A DNA stretch of 46,275 nucleotides from Deltaproteobacteria bacterium. GTDB lineage: Bacteria; Desulfobacterota; Desulfarculia; Desulfarculales; Desulfarculaceae. The notes below the pieces were generated by a model, which had not been told where the DNA came from, made no database searches, and saw nothing but the letters and a program-made list of their open reading frames with translations. Positions 24,162 through 32,630 of this stretch are shown here, in pieces. The DNA lies in contig JAJZPI010000010.1 in the NCBI GenBank assembly GCA_021811275.1, forward strand, positions 1 through 46,275. The letters are read 5' to 3'. Made by a program: the position numbers and the translations under genes. Numbering within the stretch: position 1 is the stretch's first letter; each line of letters starts with the position of its first letter.

Positions 24162-25172
24162 TTGAACGATCCCAGCAACAACCGCGTGACCCTGGGCATC
24201 GCGATTCTCACCCTGGTGCTGCTGGGCGGCACCCTGGGTTTCGTCATTATTGAGGGCTGGTCGTTCTTCGACTCCCTCTACATGACCATCACAACCGTGA
24301 CCACCGTGGGCTTCGGGGAAGTCCACCCCTTGAGCCGGGCTGGACGCAGCTTCACCATGCTGCTGATCGCCGGTGGGGTGGGCTCGGTGCTCTACATCCT
24401 CACCGTGCTGGCCGAGGAGGTGGTGGAGGGCAAGCTCCGCCAAGTTTTCGGGAGGCGAACCTTGGAGCGCAAGATCAGGTCCCTCAAGGACCATTACCTT
24501 ATCTGCGGTTACGGCCGCATAGGTTCTCTGGTGGCGGATATGCTCCGTGAGCGGGGCTTGGACATGGTCGTCATCGACGCCGACCCGGAGATCACCCGCC
24601 GGCTGGAGGCCGAAGGCCTCTATTACGTGCTGGGCTCGGCCACCGAGGAGGAGTCGCTCCTGGCCGCGGGCATAGACAGGGCCAAGGGCCTGGTGGCCAC
24701 GGTCAGCTCCGACGCCGATAACGTCTACATCGTGCTCACCGCCAAGGGCATGCGGCCGGACATCTTCACCATCGCCCGGGCCACCGAGCCGGGCAGCGAA
24801 CGCAAGCTCAAGAGGGCCGGAGCCGACAAGGTGGTCTCCCCCTACTACATCGGCGCCCGCCGCATCGCCCAGACCGTGATCCGGCCCTCGGTGGCCGATT
24901 TCGTGGACTTGACCTTCCACAGCACGGACTTGGCCCTGCAGATGGAAGAGTTGGTGGTGGGGCGGGGCTCCAACCTCGTGGGCGTCACCCTGCGGGATTC
25001 GGGCATACGCCAAAAACTCGATGTAATCATCCTGGGGGTGAAGAAGGTTGACGGGCACATGCTCTTCAACCCCCCGGCCGAGACCATGCTCGCCACCGGG
25101 GACACCCTCATCGCCCTGGGCTCCCACGCCTCCATGCAGAAGCTGGGCAAGATCCTGGACGACAACGGCTAG
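24162..25172 (+). CDS. Potassium channel with TrkA-N/RCK domain
   Basis: This 336-residue protein has a two-transmembrane pore module. TM1 is GIAILTLVLLGGTLGFVII, and the selectivity filter TTVGFG is at 47-52, where Phe replaces the usual Tyr. TM2 is FTMLLIAGGVGSVLYILTVL. It is followed by a cytoplasmic RCK N domain (YLICGYGRIGSLVADMLRER, with the VVIDADPE nucleotide pocket) and a TrkA-C domain (about 250-336). It is likely a ligand-gated K+ channel controlled by nucleotide or ions. The start is tentatively TTG 24162; GTG 24186 is possible. It converges with the EamA gene, and the two stop codons overlap by 4 bp. Confidence 0.88.
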   Translation: MNDPSNNRVTLGIAILTLVLLGGTLGFVIIEGWSFFDSLYMTITTVTTVGFGEVHPLSRAGRSFTMLLIAGGVGSVLYILTVLAEEVVEGKLRQVFGRRTLERKIRSLKDHYLICGYGRIGSLVADMLRERGLDMVVIDADPEITRRLEAEGLYYVLGSATEEESLLAAGIDRAKGLVATVSSDADNVYIVLTAKGMRPDIFTIARATEPGSERKLKRAGADKVVSPYYIGARRIAQTVIRPSVADFVDLTFHSTDLALQMEELVVGRGSNLVGVTLRDSGIRQKLDVIILGVKKVDGHMLFNPPAETMLATGDTLIALGSHASMQKLGKILDDNG

Positions 25173-26032
25173 CCCCAGAGCGCCACCACCACCGCCCCGG
25201 CGACCAGGACGGCGCTGGCCAGAAGGTGCTGGGCCAAGCGTCCCTCACCCAGAAGCCAGGCACCCCAGAGCACCGCGAAGAGCGGGCTCATGCGCTTGAC
25301 CGCGATCATGTAGGCGGTCTGCACCTGGCTTATGGCCAGGAAGTGACAGACAATCTCCACCCCGATGCAGGCGGACAAGGCCGCCAGGGGCCAGGGCCGG
25401 CGCAGCCAGCGCCAGCGCATCTTTCCCGCCAGCCCCACCGCCAGATAGACGCAGGCCCCGGCCGGCAGGGGGTACAAGGCCCCCATGAACAGCGGGGTCG
25501 ACAAAAGCGCCCCCTGGCGGCCCAGGACCGAGGTATAGCCGAAGATGACGCTAACCACCAGCATCATCCAGGAGCCCTGCTCGCGTCCGATGGCCAGCAG
25601 CGGCTCGCGCCAGCCCGCGCCGACCCGGTGCAGGTTAAGCCCGTAGGCCCCGGCCGCCAGCAGCCCCATGCCCAAATACCCGGCCCAGGAGGGCAGCTCC
25701 CCCAAAAGCATTTGGCTGGGCAGGAGGGTGAACAGGGGGGTGAAGGAGAGGAAGGGCTGGGTCAGGGCCAGGGGGGAAGCCTGCAAGGCGCGCAGATAGA
25801 GGAAGCTGGCGGTCACCTCGGCCGGCAGGGCCATGCCCACCGTGAAATAGAAGCGGTGGTCCAGGGCCGGCCAGGGCAGGATTATCAGAAGCGTCACGCA
25901 TACCGGGGCCACGCAGGCGAAGCGGGCCAGGACTATCTCGGCCAGGTCGAGATCGCTGAAATAGCGCTTGGTGACCAGGTCGGCGGTGGCCAGGCCGAGG
26001 GCTGCGGCCAGGGCCAGCCAGAACCAGGTCAC
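25169..26032 (-). CDS. EamA-family (DMT superfamily) transporter
   Basis: This 287-residue protein has about ten hydrophobic helices arranged as two EamA repeats. It starts TWFWLALAAALGLATADLVTK and ends with a helix LAQHLLASAVLVAGAVVVAL. Related proteins export or import metabolites such as amino acids or sugars; the substrate is unknown. The start is GTG 26032, overlapping the PfkB stop (GTGA), so it is the last gene of the DUF3842-cooT-UPF0173-pfkB run. The overlap suggests translational coupling with the kinase. Confidence 0.85.
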   Translation of the reverse strand: MTWFWLALAAALGLATADLVTKRYFSDLDLAEIVLARFACVAPVCVTLLIILPWPALDHRFYFTVGMALPAEVTASFLYLRALQASPLALTQPFLSFTPLFTLLPSQMLLGELPSWAGYLGMGLLAAGAYGLNLHRVGAGWREPLLAIGREQGSWMMLVVSVIFGYTSVLGRQGALLSTPLFMGALYPLPAGACVYLAVGLAGKMRWRWLRRPWPLAALSACIGVEIVCHFLAISQVQTAYMIAVKRMSPLFAVLWGAWLLGEGRLAQHLLASAVLVAGAVVVALWG

Positions 26033-26976
26033 GGGGTCCCCCGGCCGGCGAGGCGGGCCACCTGCCCGCGGTCGGGCAGGGCCGAACGGCCGCCCAGGCC
26101 TGTTACCGAAAGCGCGGCGGCGGCGCAGGCCGTGGCCAGGGCCGGGGCCGGCCCCTGACCCAGGAGCAGGCCGTGGAGCAGGCCGGCGTGAAAGACGTCG
26201 CCCGCGCCGGTGGTGTCCAGGGCCTCCACGGTGAAACCGGCCTGGCGGTGCAGTTCGCCCCCGGCCAGCATCTCCGCGCCTCGCGCGCCCAGTGTGCGCC
26301 CAGCCCAGAGCGGACCCAGGCCGGCCAGCCGCTTCAGCGCCCGTTCGGGGTCCTGCTCGCCGGTGAGGCGTTGGGGATAGTCCTCGCAGCCCAGCACCAG
26401 GTGGCAGAGGGAGACAAGCTCCTCGCTGCCGGGATGGACCCGCTCGCCGTCCAAGCTGACCACCAGCCCCGCCCGGCGGGCCAAGCGCGCGGCCTCCAGG
26501 CTGGCCTCCTGGAAGTGGCCGTCCAGGTGCAGCACCTGGGCGCTGGCGACGAGCGCCGGGGCCAGGTCGGCGGGCTCGAAGCGACAGGCCTCATCACGGT
26601 ACCAGATTATGGTCCGCTCGCCGCCGTCCCGTTCCACCATGATGAAGGCCTGCTGGCTGCGTGTGCCGGGCTTGATGACCAGGCCGGCCGGGTCCACTCC
26701 CCAGGAGCGCAGCGCCGGCTCCGCCTCCCAGCCGGCCGCGTCGTCGCCACGGACCCCGGCGTAGGCCACCCTGTGCCCCAGCCGGGCCAGGGCGCAGGCG
26801 GCGGTGGCCGCCTGGCCTCCGCCGCCGACCTCCATCCTCTCCGTGCGCAGCTTGCCGCCCCGCTCGGGCCAGCCCGGAACCAGGCATAGGTGGTCCAGGG
26901 AGTTGAGCCCCAGGCAGAGCACGTCAAAAGGCCGGCCCTTGGAGCCGGCCAGGAGTCTCTCTAGTTCCCCAGACAA
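26029..26976 (-). CDS. PfkB-family carbohydrate kinase
   Basis: The 315-residue protein shows the ribokinase fold. The N-terminal substrate-binding block is VLCLGLNSLDHLCLVPGWPE followed by GGGGQAATAACALARLGH. The C-terminal catalytic motif is DTTGAGDVFHAGLLHGLLLG, with the anion hole (GAG) and the catalytic Asp. It phosphorylates a sugar or nucleoside with ATP; the substrate is not readable. The start is TTG 26976, seven bp after the UPF0173 stop codon, with GGAATGAG upstream. Its operon partners (nickel protein, hydrolase, transporter) do not suggest a clear pathway. Confidence 0.85.
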   Translation of the reverse strand: MSGELERLLAGSKGRPFDVLCLGLNSLDHLCLVPGWPERGGKLRTERMEVGGGGQAATAACALARLGHRVAYAGVRGDDAAGWEAEPALRSWGVDPAGLVIKPGTRSQQAFIMVERDGGERTIIWYRDEACRFEPADLAPALVASAQVLHLDGHFQEASLEAARLARRAGLVVSLDGERVHPGSEELVSLCHLVLGCEDYPQRLTGEQDPERALKRLAGLGPLWAGRTLGARGAEMLAGGELHRQAGFTVEALDTTGAGDVFHAGLLHGLLLGQGPAPALATACAAAALSVTGLGGRSALPDRGQVARLAGRGTP

Positions 26977-26983
26977 GGGGGGC

Positions 26984-27631
26984 TCATTCCTTGGGCAGTA
27001 TCTTGACCGGCACCACGCCCTTTAGGGTCTGGGCAAAGCTCTGGGCGTCGGGATCGCCGCCCACGATGGCCCCGTAGTGCATGGGAATGGCAATGCCGGG
27101 CCTGATGACCTTGGCCGCCTCCGCCGCCTGGGTGGGGGTCATGACATAGGTGCCCGAGACCGGCAGCAGGGCGATGTCGACCTTTCCCAACTCGGACATC
27201 TCCGGGGTATGGTCGGTGTCGCCGGCATGGTAGATGGTCACGCCGTCCACCGTGACCAGAAAGCCAAGCCAGTTGTGGCCTTTTGGGTGGAACTGCTTGT
27301 CGGTGTTATAGGCGCGCACCGCCTTGACCGCCACACCCATCACCTCCAGGGATTGGCCGGGCTTCATCACCCGGGCCCGGCCGCCCAGCTTGGCCGCGCA
27401 GAGGGCCTCGGTGATGATGACTGTATCCGGCCCCAGCACCTTGGCCACATCCTCGGGTACGCAGTGGTCGAAGTGGTCGTGGCTGGCGAAAATTATGGCC
27501 GCCTTGGGCCCCGGCTTGATCTGGAAGGGGTCGAAGTAGATGGGACCGACGGAGCTATCAAGGCGGAAGGCGTCGTGTCCCAGCCAGTGCAGGGACTTCA
27601 CCACGCGGTCGATGACGGCGGAATCGGCCAT
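26984..27631 (-). CDS. UPF0173-type metal-dependent hydrolase (MBL fold)
   Basis: The 215-residue protein is a compact MBL-fold protein of the UPF0173/YtkL-like group. Markers are LHWLGHDAFRLD near the N-terminus, the metal motif SHDHFDHC (about 50-57), WLGFLVTVDGVTIYHAGDTD, and IAIPMHYGAIVGG near the C-terminus. Its substrate is unknown. The ATG at 27631 follows GAGGAGACC. It lies 44 bp after cooT in the same operon. Confidence 0.88.
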   Translation of the reverse strand: MADSAVIDRVVKSLHWLGHDAFRLDSSVGPIYFDPFQIKPGPKAAIIFASHDHFDHCVPEDVAKVLGPDTVIITEALCAAKLGGRARVMKPGQSLEVMGVAVKAVRAYNTDKQFHPKGHNWLGFLVTVDGVTIYHAGDTDHTPEMSELGKVDIALLPVSGTYVMTPTQAAEAAKVIRPGIAIPMHYGAIVGGDPDAQSFAQTLKGVVPVKILPKE

Positions 27632-27675
27632 TGGTCTCCTCGCCTGCTCGGGTTTATGCCAAACGGGAGGGCGGC

Positions 27676-27870
27676 CTATTGCTCGGCCAGCACCACCCGA
27701 TGGTTAACCAGGGACATGGACTTGATCTTGGCCTTCAGGACCTTCTGCTCGCCGTAGATCGAGACCAGGCGCATCTGCCCCCCCTCCTGGGGCTCAATCA
27801 GGTCCACGTCGGCCAAGAGCAGCTCCTCATCGCCGTTTTTCCTCATCAGGTATGCCGTGGCTTCACACAT
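27676..27870 (-). CDS. CooT-family nickel-binding protein
   Basis: The 64-residue protein matches the CooT family, small dimeric Ni(II)-binding proteins linked with maturation of CO dehydrogenase. It has the conserved Cys at position 2 (MCEATAYL), which provides the metal site, followed by LLADVDLIEPQEGGQMRLV and a short beta-barrel pattern to the end. No CODH genes lie in the window, so its client is unknown. Its ATG overlaps the DUF3842 stop region (ATGTGTGA, 8 bp), so the two are coupled. Confidence 0.88.
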   Translation of the reverse strand: MCEATAYLMRKNGDEELLLADVDLIEPQEGGQMRLVSIYGEQKVLKAKIKSMSLVNHRVVLAEQ

Positions 27871-28282
27871 GCTCCAACATCTCCTTGAGCCGTACCTTGA
27901 CGATCTCGTCCACCAGATGGGGCAGAGGTTCGCGGGCCACGCCCACCACCTCGACGTTTTCCTGGGTCAGCGGCAGCAGGAACTTGCGCGCCGACGAGCA
28001 AGCCACCGCCGCGGCCATGGCCGGAGTGACCTCACCCATCATGGCCTGGGCCAACACGATGCCGATGGGCCCGATGATGACGTCGGCCTCGCGGATGCTC
28101 CAGATGATGGCGTTCTCGCCGGTGGCCCCGCGGTTGGCGTGAGCCTTCATCATCTGGGCGGTGGCAATGGCGTTGGTGCCCAGGGCCAGCACCTCCACGT
28201 CTTCGCCAAACTCCTCCTTCAGGCGCCGGATCACCACGCTGCCGATGCCACCGCCTTGTCCATCTATTACGCAGACGCGCAC
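27863..28282 (-). CDS. DUF3842 family protein
   Basis: The 139-residue protein begins RVCVIDGQGGGIGSVVIRRL, a nucleotide-binding-like glycine loop. It continues with LALGTNAIATAQMMKAHANRG, ATGENAI and IGPIGIVLAQAMMGEVTPAM, the conserved pattern of DUF3842. Function is not known, but it repeatedly neighbours cooT, as here. I choose GTG 28282, with GGGAGG 4 nt upstream. A longer reading from 28360 would start upstream of the likely promoter at 28304-28332. Confidence 0.85.
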   Translation of the reverse strand: MRVCVIDGQGGGIGSVVIRRLKEEFGEDVEVLALGTNAIATAQMMKAHANRGATGENAIIWSIREADVIIGPIGIVLAQAMMGEVTPAMAAAVACSSARKFLLPLTQENVEVVGVAREPLPHLVDEIVKVRLKEMLEHV

Positions 28283-28303
28283 GTTGCCTCCCTGTTTTCT
28301 TGG

Positions 28304-28332
28304 AGCATACACCGCCCTCCACGGCCGATCAA
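28304..28332 (-). promoter_or_regulatory. Promoter of the DUF3842-cooT operon
   Basis: On the minus strand TTGATC (28327-28332) and TATGCT (28304-28309) are separated by 17 bp. The predicted start is 12-16 bp before the ribosome binding site of the DUF3842 gene, supporting the GTG start at 28282. Confidence 0.5.
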
Positions 28333-28368
28333 GCCTGGGGAAAATGGCCGGTGAAATCAAAACAGGAC

Positions 28369-28397
28369 TTGTGCGCTCCCTCGTGCAAGGGTATTAA
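28369..28397 (+). promoter_or_regulatory. plsY promoter
   Basis: TTGTGC (28369-28374) and TATTAA (28392-28397) are separated by 17 bp, divergent from the DUF3842 promoter and 34 bp before plsY. Confidence 0.45.
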
Positions 28398-28430
28398 CAT
28401 GAGCAGAAAGCGGCCGGCAAGGGGGAACAG

Positions 28431-29018
28431 GTGTCAATAGCTGAAGCGGGACTGGTGATAGCGTCATATCTCCTGGGGTCGGTGCCCTTCGGGCTGCTGA
28501 CGGCCCGCCTGATGGGCGGGCCCGATCCGCGCAGCGGCGGCTCGGGCAATATCGGGGCCACCAACGTCACCCGCCTGGCCGGCAAGACCGCCGGGGCGGT
28601 CACCCTTCTCCTGGACGCGGCCAAGGGCTGGCTGCCCATGGCGCTGGCCTTGGGCTGGTTCGATCCCTCCTGGGGCGCGGCGGCGGTGGGCCTGGCCGCC
28701 TTCCTGGGCCACTGCTATCCCGTCTATCTGCGTTTCAAGGGCGGCAAGGGCGTGGCCACCGCCCTGGGGGTGCTGCTGGCCGCCTCGCCCTGGGCCGGCC
28801 TGATCGCCCTGGGGATCATCGCGGGCCTGGCCTGGGGCACCGGACGCATGGCCGTGGGCTCCCTGGCCGGCTGCGCCGCCGCCCCCCTGGCGCTGCTGGC
28901 GCTGCGCGCTCCCGCACCCCTGACCGCCCTGGCCCTCGCGATGGCCGTGCTGGTGGCGGTGCGCCACCGTGACAACATCGCCCGCCTGCGCGCGGGACAG
29001 GAGCCCGGCTTCCGCTAA
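28431..29018 (+). CDS. plsY: Acyl-phosphate:glycerol-3-phosphate acyltransferase
   Basis: PlsY starts phospholipid synthesis in the inner membrane by acylating glycerol-3-phosphate with acyl-phosphate. The 195-residue protein is very hydrophobic with about five helices. The conserved motifs are all present: SVPFGLLTARLMGGPDPRSGGSGNIGATNV (in part), DAAKGWLPM, LGHCYPVYLRFKGGKGVAT (motif 2), and AVRHRDNIARLRAG (motif 3). The start is GTG 28431 with AGGGGG 6 nt upstream. Its end overlaps the stop of the convergent NYN gene by 4 bp. Confidence 0.95.
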   Translation: MSIAEAGLVIASYLLGSVPFGLLTARLMGGPDPRSGGSGNIGATNVTRLAGKTAGAVTLLLDAAKGWLPMALALGWFDPSWGAAAVGLAAFLGHCYPVYLRFKGGKGVATALGVLLAASPWAGLIALGIIAGLAWGTGRMAVGSLAGCAAAPLALLALRAPAPLTALALAMAVLVAVRHRDNIARLRAGQEPGFR

Positions 29019-29515
29019 AGCTTCTCCAAACGCCGCGCCTGGCGCCTTCTCGCCTTGGGTTCGCGCCGCGAAGGGCCCTTCTTGCGGGTGCTGAAGTCCC
29101 ACCCCTCGCCCTCCTCCTCGCCGCCGCCCTTGCCGCCCTGGGCCGTCTCCATCAAGCGCGCGGCGAAGGTCCGGGCAGGGATGACCTCGGCTCCCCTCTG
29201 GCGGCAGTATTCTCCCAACTGACGGTCGTCGGTGATGACCGTTAGCCCTTCCCCGGCCTGGCGGGCCAGCTCCACGATTACCTGATCAGCGGAGACCTCT
29301 GCCCCGGAGTAGATCACCGGCACCCCGGAAAGGGTGGCGCGGCTGGGGCCACCCTCCGGCCCGCCGTCGAAGACCACGGTGAACCGGTGGCCGCGTTTCT
29401 GGCGATACAGCTTGAGCGCGGCGGCCAAGGCCTCGCGCCCCCCGCCCCTGTCGTGGGCCGCAAAAAGCTCCGGGCTCTGATGGATGAGGTTGTAGCCGTC
29501 GATCACGAGATGCAT
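29015..29515 (-). CDS. NYN-domain ribonuclease-like protein (YacP family)
   Basis: The 166-residue protein has a PIN-like NYN domain of the YacP group: LVIDGYNLIHQSPE with the first catalytic Asp and YN at the N-terminus, TVVFDGGPEGG, and VITDDRQLGEYCRQRGAEVI with the paired acidic residues. A strongly basic tail (FSTRKKGPSRREPKARRRQA) follows. The B. subtilis relative (Rae1) cleaves mRNA on ribosomes; that role here is inference. It lies 8 bp after parB and is probably the last gene of the long minus-strand run. Confidence 0.85.
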   Translation of the reverse strand: MHLVIDGYNLIHQSPELFAAHDRGGGREALAAALKLYRQKRGHRFTVVFDGGPEGGPSRATLSGVPVIYSGAEVSADQVIVELARQAGEGLTVITDDRQLGEYCRQRGAEVIPARTFAARLMETAQGGKGGGEEEGEGWDFSTRKKGPSRREPKARRRQARRLEKL

Positions 29516-29523
29516 GGGAAGGA

Positions 29524-30423
29524 TCAGCGCAGAAACGCCAGCAACCGCTCCAGATCCTCGTCGGAGAAGAAATGCAGCACGATCTGGCCCTTCTTGCCCC
29601 GGCGCTTGATCTCGACCTTGGTGCCCACCTTCCGCTGCATCTCCTCGGCCAGGCTGGCCACGTAGGCCGCGCTCTGGGTGACGGGCTTGATTGGCTTGGG
29701 CTGGCGCAGGAGTTCCTTGACCAGGCGCTCGGTGGCGCGCACGCTCAAGGATTTTTTAAGGATATGGTCGCGACCCTTGCGCATGAGCGGCTCGCTGCCC
29801 AAGGCCAGGAGCGCCCGGCCGTGGCCGGCGCTGAGCCTGCCCGTCTCCAGGTCGTCCTGAATCATTTGGGGCAGCTTGAGCAGCCGCAGGGTGTTGGCCA
29901 CGGTGGAGCGGTCCTTGCCCACCCCGGCGGCGATGTCGTCCTGGCTAAGTGAGAACTCCTCGCCCAGCCTCTGGAAGGCGCGCGCCTCTTCCAGGGGGTT
30001 AAGGTCCTCGCGTTGGAGATTCTCCAGCAGGGCCAGAAGCAGGGCCTGCTCGTTGGTGGCCTGGCGCACCACCACCGGCACCGAGGTGAGCCCCGCCAGC
30101 TGGCTGGCGCGCAGACGGCGTTCGCCGGCGATGAGCTGGTAACCGCCCTCCACCGGCCGCACCACCAGGGGCTGGATCACCCCGTGCTGGGCGATGGAGT
30201 CGGCCAGGGTCTCCAGGGCCGTCTGGTCGTAGACCCGGCGGGGCTGGAAGGGGTTGGGCTCCACCCGCTCCAGGGGCAAATCGACCACCTTGTCGCCGGG
30301 GCGGGGGTCGGTGGTGGGTTGGCCGGCCACCAGGTGGTCGTCGCCCAGGAGCGCCGCCAGTCCGCGGCCCAGGGCCTGCGGCTTCTTGCGCAGGGCCGGT
30401 CTCTTCTCCGGAGCCTCGCTCAT
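29524..30423 (-). CDS. parB: Chromosome partitioning protein ParB
   Basis: This 299-residue ParB/Spo0J has the CTPase domain (GELIAGERRLRASQLAG-like QLIAGERRLRASQLAG after LETLADSIAQHGVIQPLVVR), the helix-turn-helix that reads parS (FSLSQDDIAAGVGKDRSTVANTLRLLKLP in part), and a C-terminal dimerisation domain after a linker. The N-terminus has the LGRGLAALLGDD ParA-contact motif. It loads at parS sites and organises the origin region. No parS consensus was seen in the window. Its ATG overlaps the parA stop by 4 bp. Confidence 0.95.
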   Translation of the reverse strand: MSEAPEKRPALRKKPQALGRGLAALLGDDHLVAGQPTTDPRPGDKVVDLPLERVEPNPFQPRRVYDQTALETLADSIAQHGVIQPLVVRPVEGGYQLIAGERRLRASQLAGLTSVPVVVRQATNEQALLLALLENLQREDLNPLEEARAFQRLGEEFSLSQDDIAAGVGKDRSTVANTLRLLKLPQMIQDDLETGRLSAGHGRALLALGSEPLMRKGRDHILKKSLSVRATERLVKELLRQPKPIKPVTQSAAYVASLAEEMQRKVGTKVEIKRRGKKGQIVLHFFSDEDLERLLAFLR

Positions 30424-31211
30424 GCCGCCAACCCCGCGTCGGCGTCCCCGCCGCGAGCGTTCATGACCTCCTGGGCCAGCTCCAGATAGCGTTGGGCCCC
30501 GATGCTCTTGGCGTCATAGAGCAGGGCCGGCTGGCCATGGCTGGGCGCTTCGGAAAGGCGCACGTTGCGCGGCACCACGGCCTTGTACACCAGGTTGCGG
30601 AAATGGCCCCGCACGTCCTCGGCCACCTGCCGGCTCAGATTGTTGCGGCTGTCGAACATGGTCAGCACTATTCCATCCAAAGCCAGGCTGGGGTTCAAGG
30701 TGCGCCGCACCCGGGCCACGGTGTGCAGAAGCTGAGTGAGGCCCTCCAGGGCGTAATACTCGCACTGCATGGGGATGATCACCCCGTCGCAGGCGGTCAG
30801 CGCGTTCAGGGTCAGGAGGCCCAACGAGGGCGGGCAGTCCAGCAGCACGTAGCGGAAGCGCTCGGACAGGGGCCTAAGGGCGACCGCCAGCAGGTTCTCC
30901 CGCCCGTGAGCGGCGGCCAATTCCACCTCGGCCCCGAAGAGGTTGACGTCCGAGCCGATGATCTTCAGATGGCTAAGCTGGGTGGGCCTCAGGGCATCCT
31001 CGGCCGCGCACTGGCCGATGAGCACATGGTACAGGTTGGACTCGCCCGGGGCGAGCTTCACCCCCAGGCCGCTGGTGGCGTTGCCCTGGGGGTCGCAGTC
31101 GACCAGGAGGGTATCCTGCTCGGCGGCGGCCAAGCTGGCGGCCAGATTCACGGCGGTGGTGGTCTTGCCCACACCGCCCTTCTGGTTGGCGATAGTAATT
31201 ATGCGACCCAT
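30420..31211 (-). CDS. parA: Chromosome partitioning ATPase ParA (Soj)
   Basis: The 263-residue ATPase begins MGRIITIANQKGGVGKTTTA, the deviant Walker A with the signature Lys. VDCDPQGNATSGLG follows as Walker A', and LLDCPPSLGLLTLNAL as Walker B. It is the short chromosomal Soj type without an N-terminal regulatory HTH domain. It drives origin segregation together with ParB. The gene lies 84 bp after secF and is probably part of the same transcript, so partitioning genes may follow the expression of the export genes. Confidence 0.96.
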   Translation of the reverse strand: MGRIITIANQKGGVGKTTTAVNLAASLAAAEQDTLLVDCDPQGNATSGLGVKLAPGESNLYHVLIGQCAAEDALRPTQLSHLKIIGSDVNLFGAEVELAAAHGRENLLAVALRPLSERFRYVLLDCPPSLGLLTLNALTACDGVIIPMQCEYYALEGLTQLLHTVARVRRTLNPSLALDGIVLTMFDSRNNLSRQVAEDVRGHFRNLVYKAVVPRNVRLSEAPSHGQPALLYDAKSIGAQRYLELAQEVMNARGGDADAGLAA

Positions 31212-31295
31212 GGCCTTGAACTTACCCGCGGCCGAGGCACCTTGGCAAGGCCCAATTGCGGCCCCGGCCGCGGGCAGGGTCCGGGGTCTTCGAGC

Positions 31296-32570
31296 CTAGC
31301 GGCGCTTGCGCTTGCCGCCGGCCACCCGCTTGGTCCTAGTTTTCTTGGCCGCCGGCTGAGCGGGCCGGGCCGGGCGACGTTCGGGTTCATCGTCCTCGGA
31401 TTCCGGCTCGGCCTTCTCCGCCCGGGGAGCTGGCTTGGCCGCCGGCCGGGGGGCCTGCCTGGCCGGAGCGGGCTTGGCCTTGCCCAGACTGGGCAGGACC
31501 ACGGCAGCCGCGCCGGTGGGGATGTAAACCAGCATGGGGCTGGCCACATAGATCGAGGAGTAGGTGCCCACCGCGGTGCCGATCAAAAGCGTCAGGGCGA
31601 AGTCCTCGATGACGCTGCCCCCCAAGGCGTAAAGGCTGATGAGCACCAGAATCACCGTGCCCACCGTGAGGATGGTGCGCGAAAGCGTCTGGTTGACCGA
31701 ATCGTTGATGGTGCTCTCCATATCCTTCTTCAGACCCTTGCCGAGATTTTCGCGGATACGGTCGTAGACGATGATGGTGTCGTTGATGGAGTAACCGATG
31801 ATGGTCAGCACCGCCGCCACGGTGGAGAGGTTGAACTCCCGCCCCAGCGCGGTGTAGATGCCCACGGTTATGAGCACGTCATGGGTCAGCGATACCACCG
31901 CGCCCATGGCGTAGCGCAGCCTCAAGAACCAGCAGGCCAACACCGTGACCAAGAGGCAGGTGATGATGAGCATCACCATGACCAATGATTCTCCCAAGTG
32001 CATCACCTCGGCCAGGAGCCAGTATTCGACCAGGGACACTCCGGCCAGGACCGCAGCCATGACGCCCGCTAGCACCCACTTGGCCTCGAAGCGCCCGGAA
32101 ATGTAGACGGCCATCAGCAGAAGCGAGAAAAAGATGGCCATGAGCGCCTTCTGCCGCAGGTCCTTGCCCACCTTGGGCCCCACGGTTTCGACCCGGCGCA
32201 CCTCGAAGCCTTCCTCGCCGTATACGGCCTTGAGAGCCTGGCCTATCTTGTCGCCCAGGCCCTCGAGGGACAGGTCGGGATTCTGGGAACGGATGAGGAA
32301 CTCGTTGTCTTGGGCCTTGCCGAAGGCCTGGACCAGGGAGTCATCCATCCCCATGGGCTTCAGGGCGTGTTTGATGGCCCCAGGCTCGGTGGGTTTGGCG
32401 AACTTGACCTGCACCAGCACTCCGCCGGCGAAGTCGATGCCGTAGTTGAACCCGCCGCGCAGGGCAACGGGGATTAGGGCCACCACCAAGAGGATGGCCG
32501 ACAGGGTCATGAGCAGCTTTTTCTTGCTCATGAAATCAATGTGTATGTCAGGCTTGATCAGTTGCAGCAT
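31296..32570 (-). CDS. secF: Protein translocase subunit SecF, with inserted membrane hairpin and basic tail
   Basis: SecF works with SecD and YajC to pull exported proteins across the inner membrane. The core is clear: YGIDFAGGVLVQVKF, ETVGPKVGKDLRQKAL, HDVLITVGIYTALGREFNLST, TIIGYSINDTIIVYDRIREN and NQTLSRTILT. At 424 residues it is longer than the usual 300 or so. Two additions explain this. Residues about 163-216 insert two extra hydrophobic helices (WVLAGVMAAVLAGVSL and LVMVMLIITCLLVTVLA) between RFE and the RYAMGAVVSLTHDV block. Residues about 365-424 are a Pro/Ala/Lys/Arg-rich tail ending in GGKRKRR. The tail is presumably cytosolic and could touch ribosomes, membrane or nucleic acid. 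The ATG is 60 bp after secD. Confidence 0.94.
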   Translation of the reverse strand: MLQLIKPDIHIDFMSKKKLLMTLSAILLVVALIPVALRGGFNYGIDFAGGVLVQVKFAKPTEPGAIKHALKPMGMDDSLVQAFGKAQDNEFLIRSQNPDLSLEGLGDKIGQALKAVYGEEGFEVRRVETVGPKVGKDLRQKALMAIFFSLLLMAVYISGRFEAKWVLAGVMAAVLAGVSLVEYWLLAEVMHLGESLVMVMLIITCLLVTVLACWFLRLRYAMGAVVSLTHDVLITVGIYTALGREFNLSTVAAVLTIIGYSINDTIIVYDRIRENLGKGLKKDMESTINDSVNQTLSRTILTVGTVILVLISLYALGGSVIEDFALTLLIGTAVGTYSSIYVASPMLVYIPTGAAAVVLPSLGKAKPAPARQAPRPAAKPAPRAEKAEPESEDDEPERRPARPAQPAAKKTRTKRVAGGKRKRR

Positions 32571-32630
32571 TTCAGCTCCGCGCTCTCGCCAAGGTTGCGG
32601 CCAACGGGGCCTGGCTCAGGGGCTCCAGAT

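Noticed and set aside
29524-31211. parS sites near parAB
   Set aside because: I looked for TGTTTCACGTGAAACA-like palindromes across the window and found none.
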